DNA of 64,000 bases from Siphonodentalium dalli (taxonomy: Eukaryota > Mollusca > Scaphopoda > Gadilida > Siphonodentaliidae): assembly GCA_032622095.1 (NCBI GenBank), contig CP136067.1, positions 74,366,705 through 74,430,704 of the forward strand. Reading direction: 5' to 3'. A program made the position numbers and the translations under genes. Under the pieces are notes generated by a model. That model was not told the origin of the DNA. It saw only the letters and a program-made list of their open reading frames with translations, and made no database searches. Shown piece after piece: positions 63,915 through 64,000 of the stretch (position 1 is its first letter; each line of letters begins with the position of its first letter).

Positions 63915-64000
63915 AAAGGTCAATATTCGAACTCGATCTGTCTTTTGGGCTGAGAAATTCATATACAAAATTTGGTTCCGATCAGATAGAAAATGTATGA
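63915..64000 (+). repeat. 'gggccataactc' family fragment at window edge
   Basis: 'atattcgaactcgatctgt', 'gctgagaaattcatatacaa' and 'ttggttccgatcagatag' match the third unit at about 20195-20265; it continues past the edge. Confidence 0.7.

Noticed and set aside
1-64000. CRISPR array, bacterial operon or viral genome
   Set aside because: No direct-repeat/spacer pattern with uniform spacers, no ribosome binding sites or gene strings, and no viral hallmark protein; the window is animal DNA.
1-64000. tRNA and rRNA genes
   Set aside because: No stretch with both A and B box consensus and a foldable cloverleaf was found by eye; a tRNAscan run would be needed to exclude them.

Overview
The window reads as a piece of an invertebrate animal genome, most likely a lophotrochozoan and probably a bivalve mollusc. 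It is AT-rich and has GT-AG introns of 0.6 to 18 kb. It is packed with repeats of a kind I associate with mollusc genomes: 'gggccataactc' repeats ending in (GACG)n, elements ending in a C-rich/G-rich hairpin followed by GGGGGTATAA, and element copies carrying tandem satellite cores. No species can be named from sequence alone.

One host gene spans most of the window. The minus strand carries the 3' half of NUP210 (gp210), the single-pass membrane nucleoporin. Eleven exons with canonical splice sites and continuous phase run from 62547 down to a stop codon at 11838-11840. They encode about 537 residues: the end of the luminal Ig/BIG2-type region, the single transmembrane helix and a Pro/Ser-rich cytoplasmic tail. 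A polyadenylation signal lies at 11756-11761. The 5' exons lie beyond the right edge. Positions 1-11750 are 3' intergenic sequence full of repeats.

The introns hold a layered set of mobile elements. (a) piggyBac: an intact 597-codon transposase (36410-38203, plus strand, antisense to the host) inside a TTAA-bounded element, 35919-42300. This abuts a second TTAA-bounded element (31803-35922) and shares its TTAA. Smaller TTAA elements lie at 1396-2449, 5814-6848, 31281-31532 and 48971-50140. (b) PIF/Harbinger-like non-autonomous elements with TTA duplications (32171-34749 and 53888-57742), plus a partial copy at 25845-27310. (c) A hAT-like element with an 8-bp duplication (16721-18714). (d) A decayed pogo/Tigger element (50942-57844). 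(e) A Helitron-type 3' end at 40824. (f) A 5'-truncated non-LTR retrotransposon (about 42380-44003). (g) Several 0.6-1.6 kb copies of a palindrome-ended element with a satellite core.

The nesting is legible. Harbinger-like lies inside piggyBac-like, Harbinger-like inside pogo, a GGGGGTATAA-family element inside hAT, inside the LINE, inside pogo and inside the partial Harbinger copy, and a third inverted-repeat element inside a TTAA MITE. I found no bacterial, viral or defence system. The most unusual material is the piggyBac neighbourhood: the shared TTAA, X-box-like motifs in the right end, an 88-bp satellite and long perfect hairpins. No homology search or alignment was run; family comparisons are from memory.
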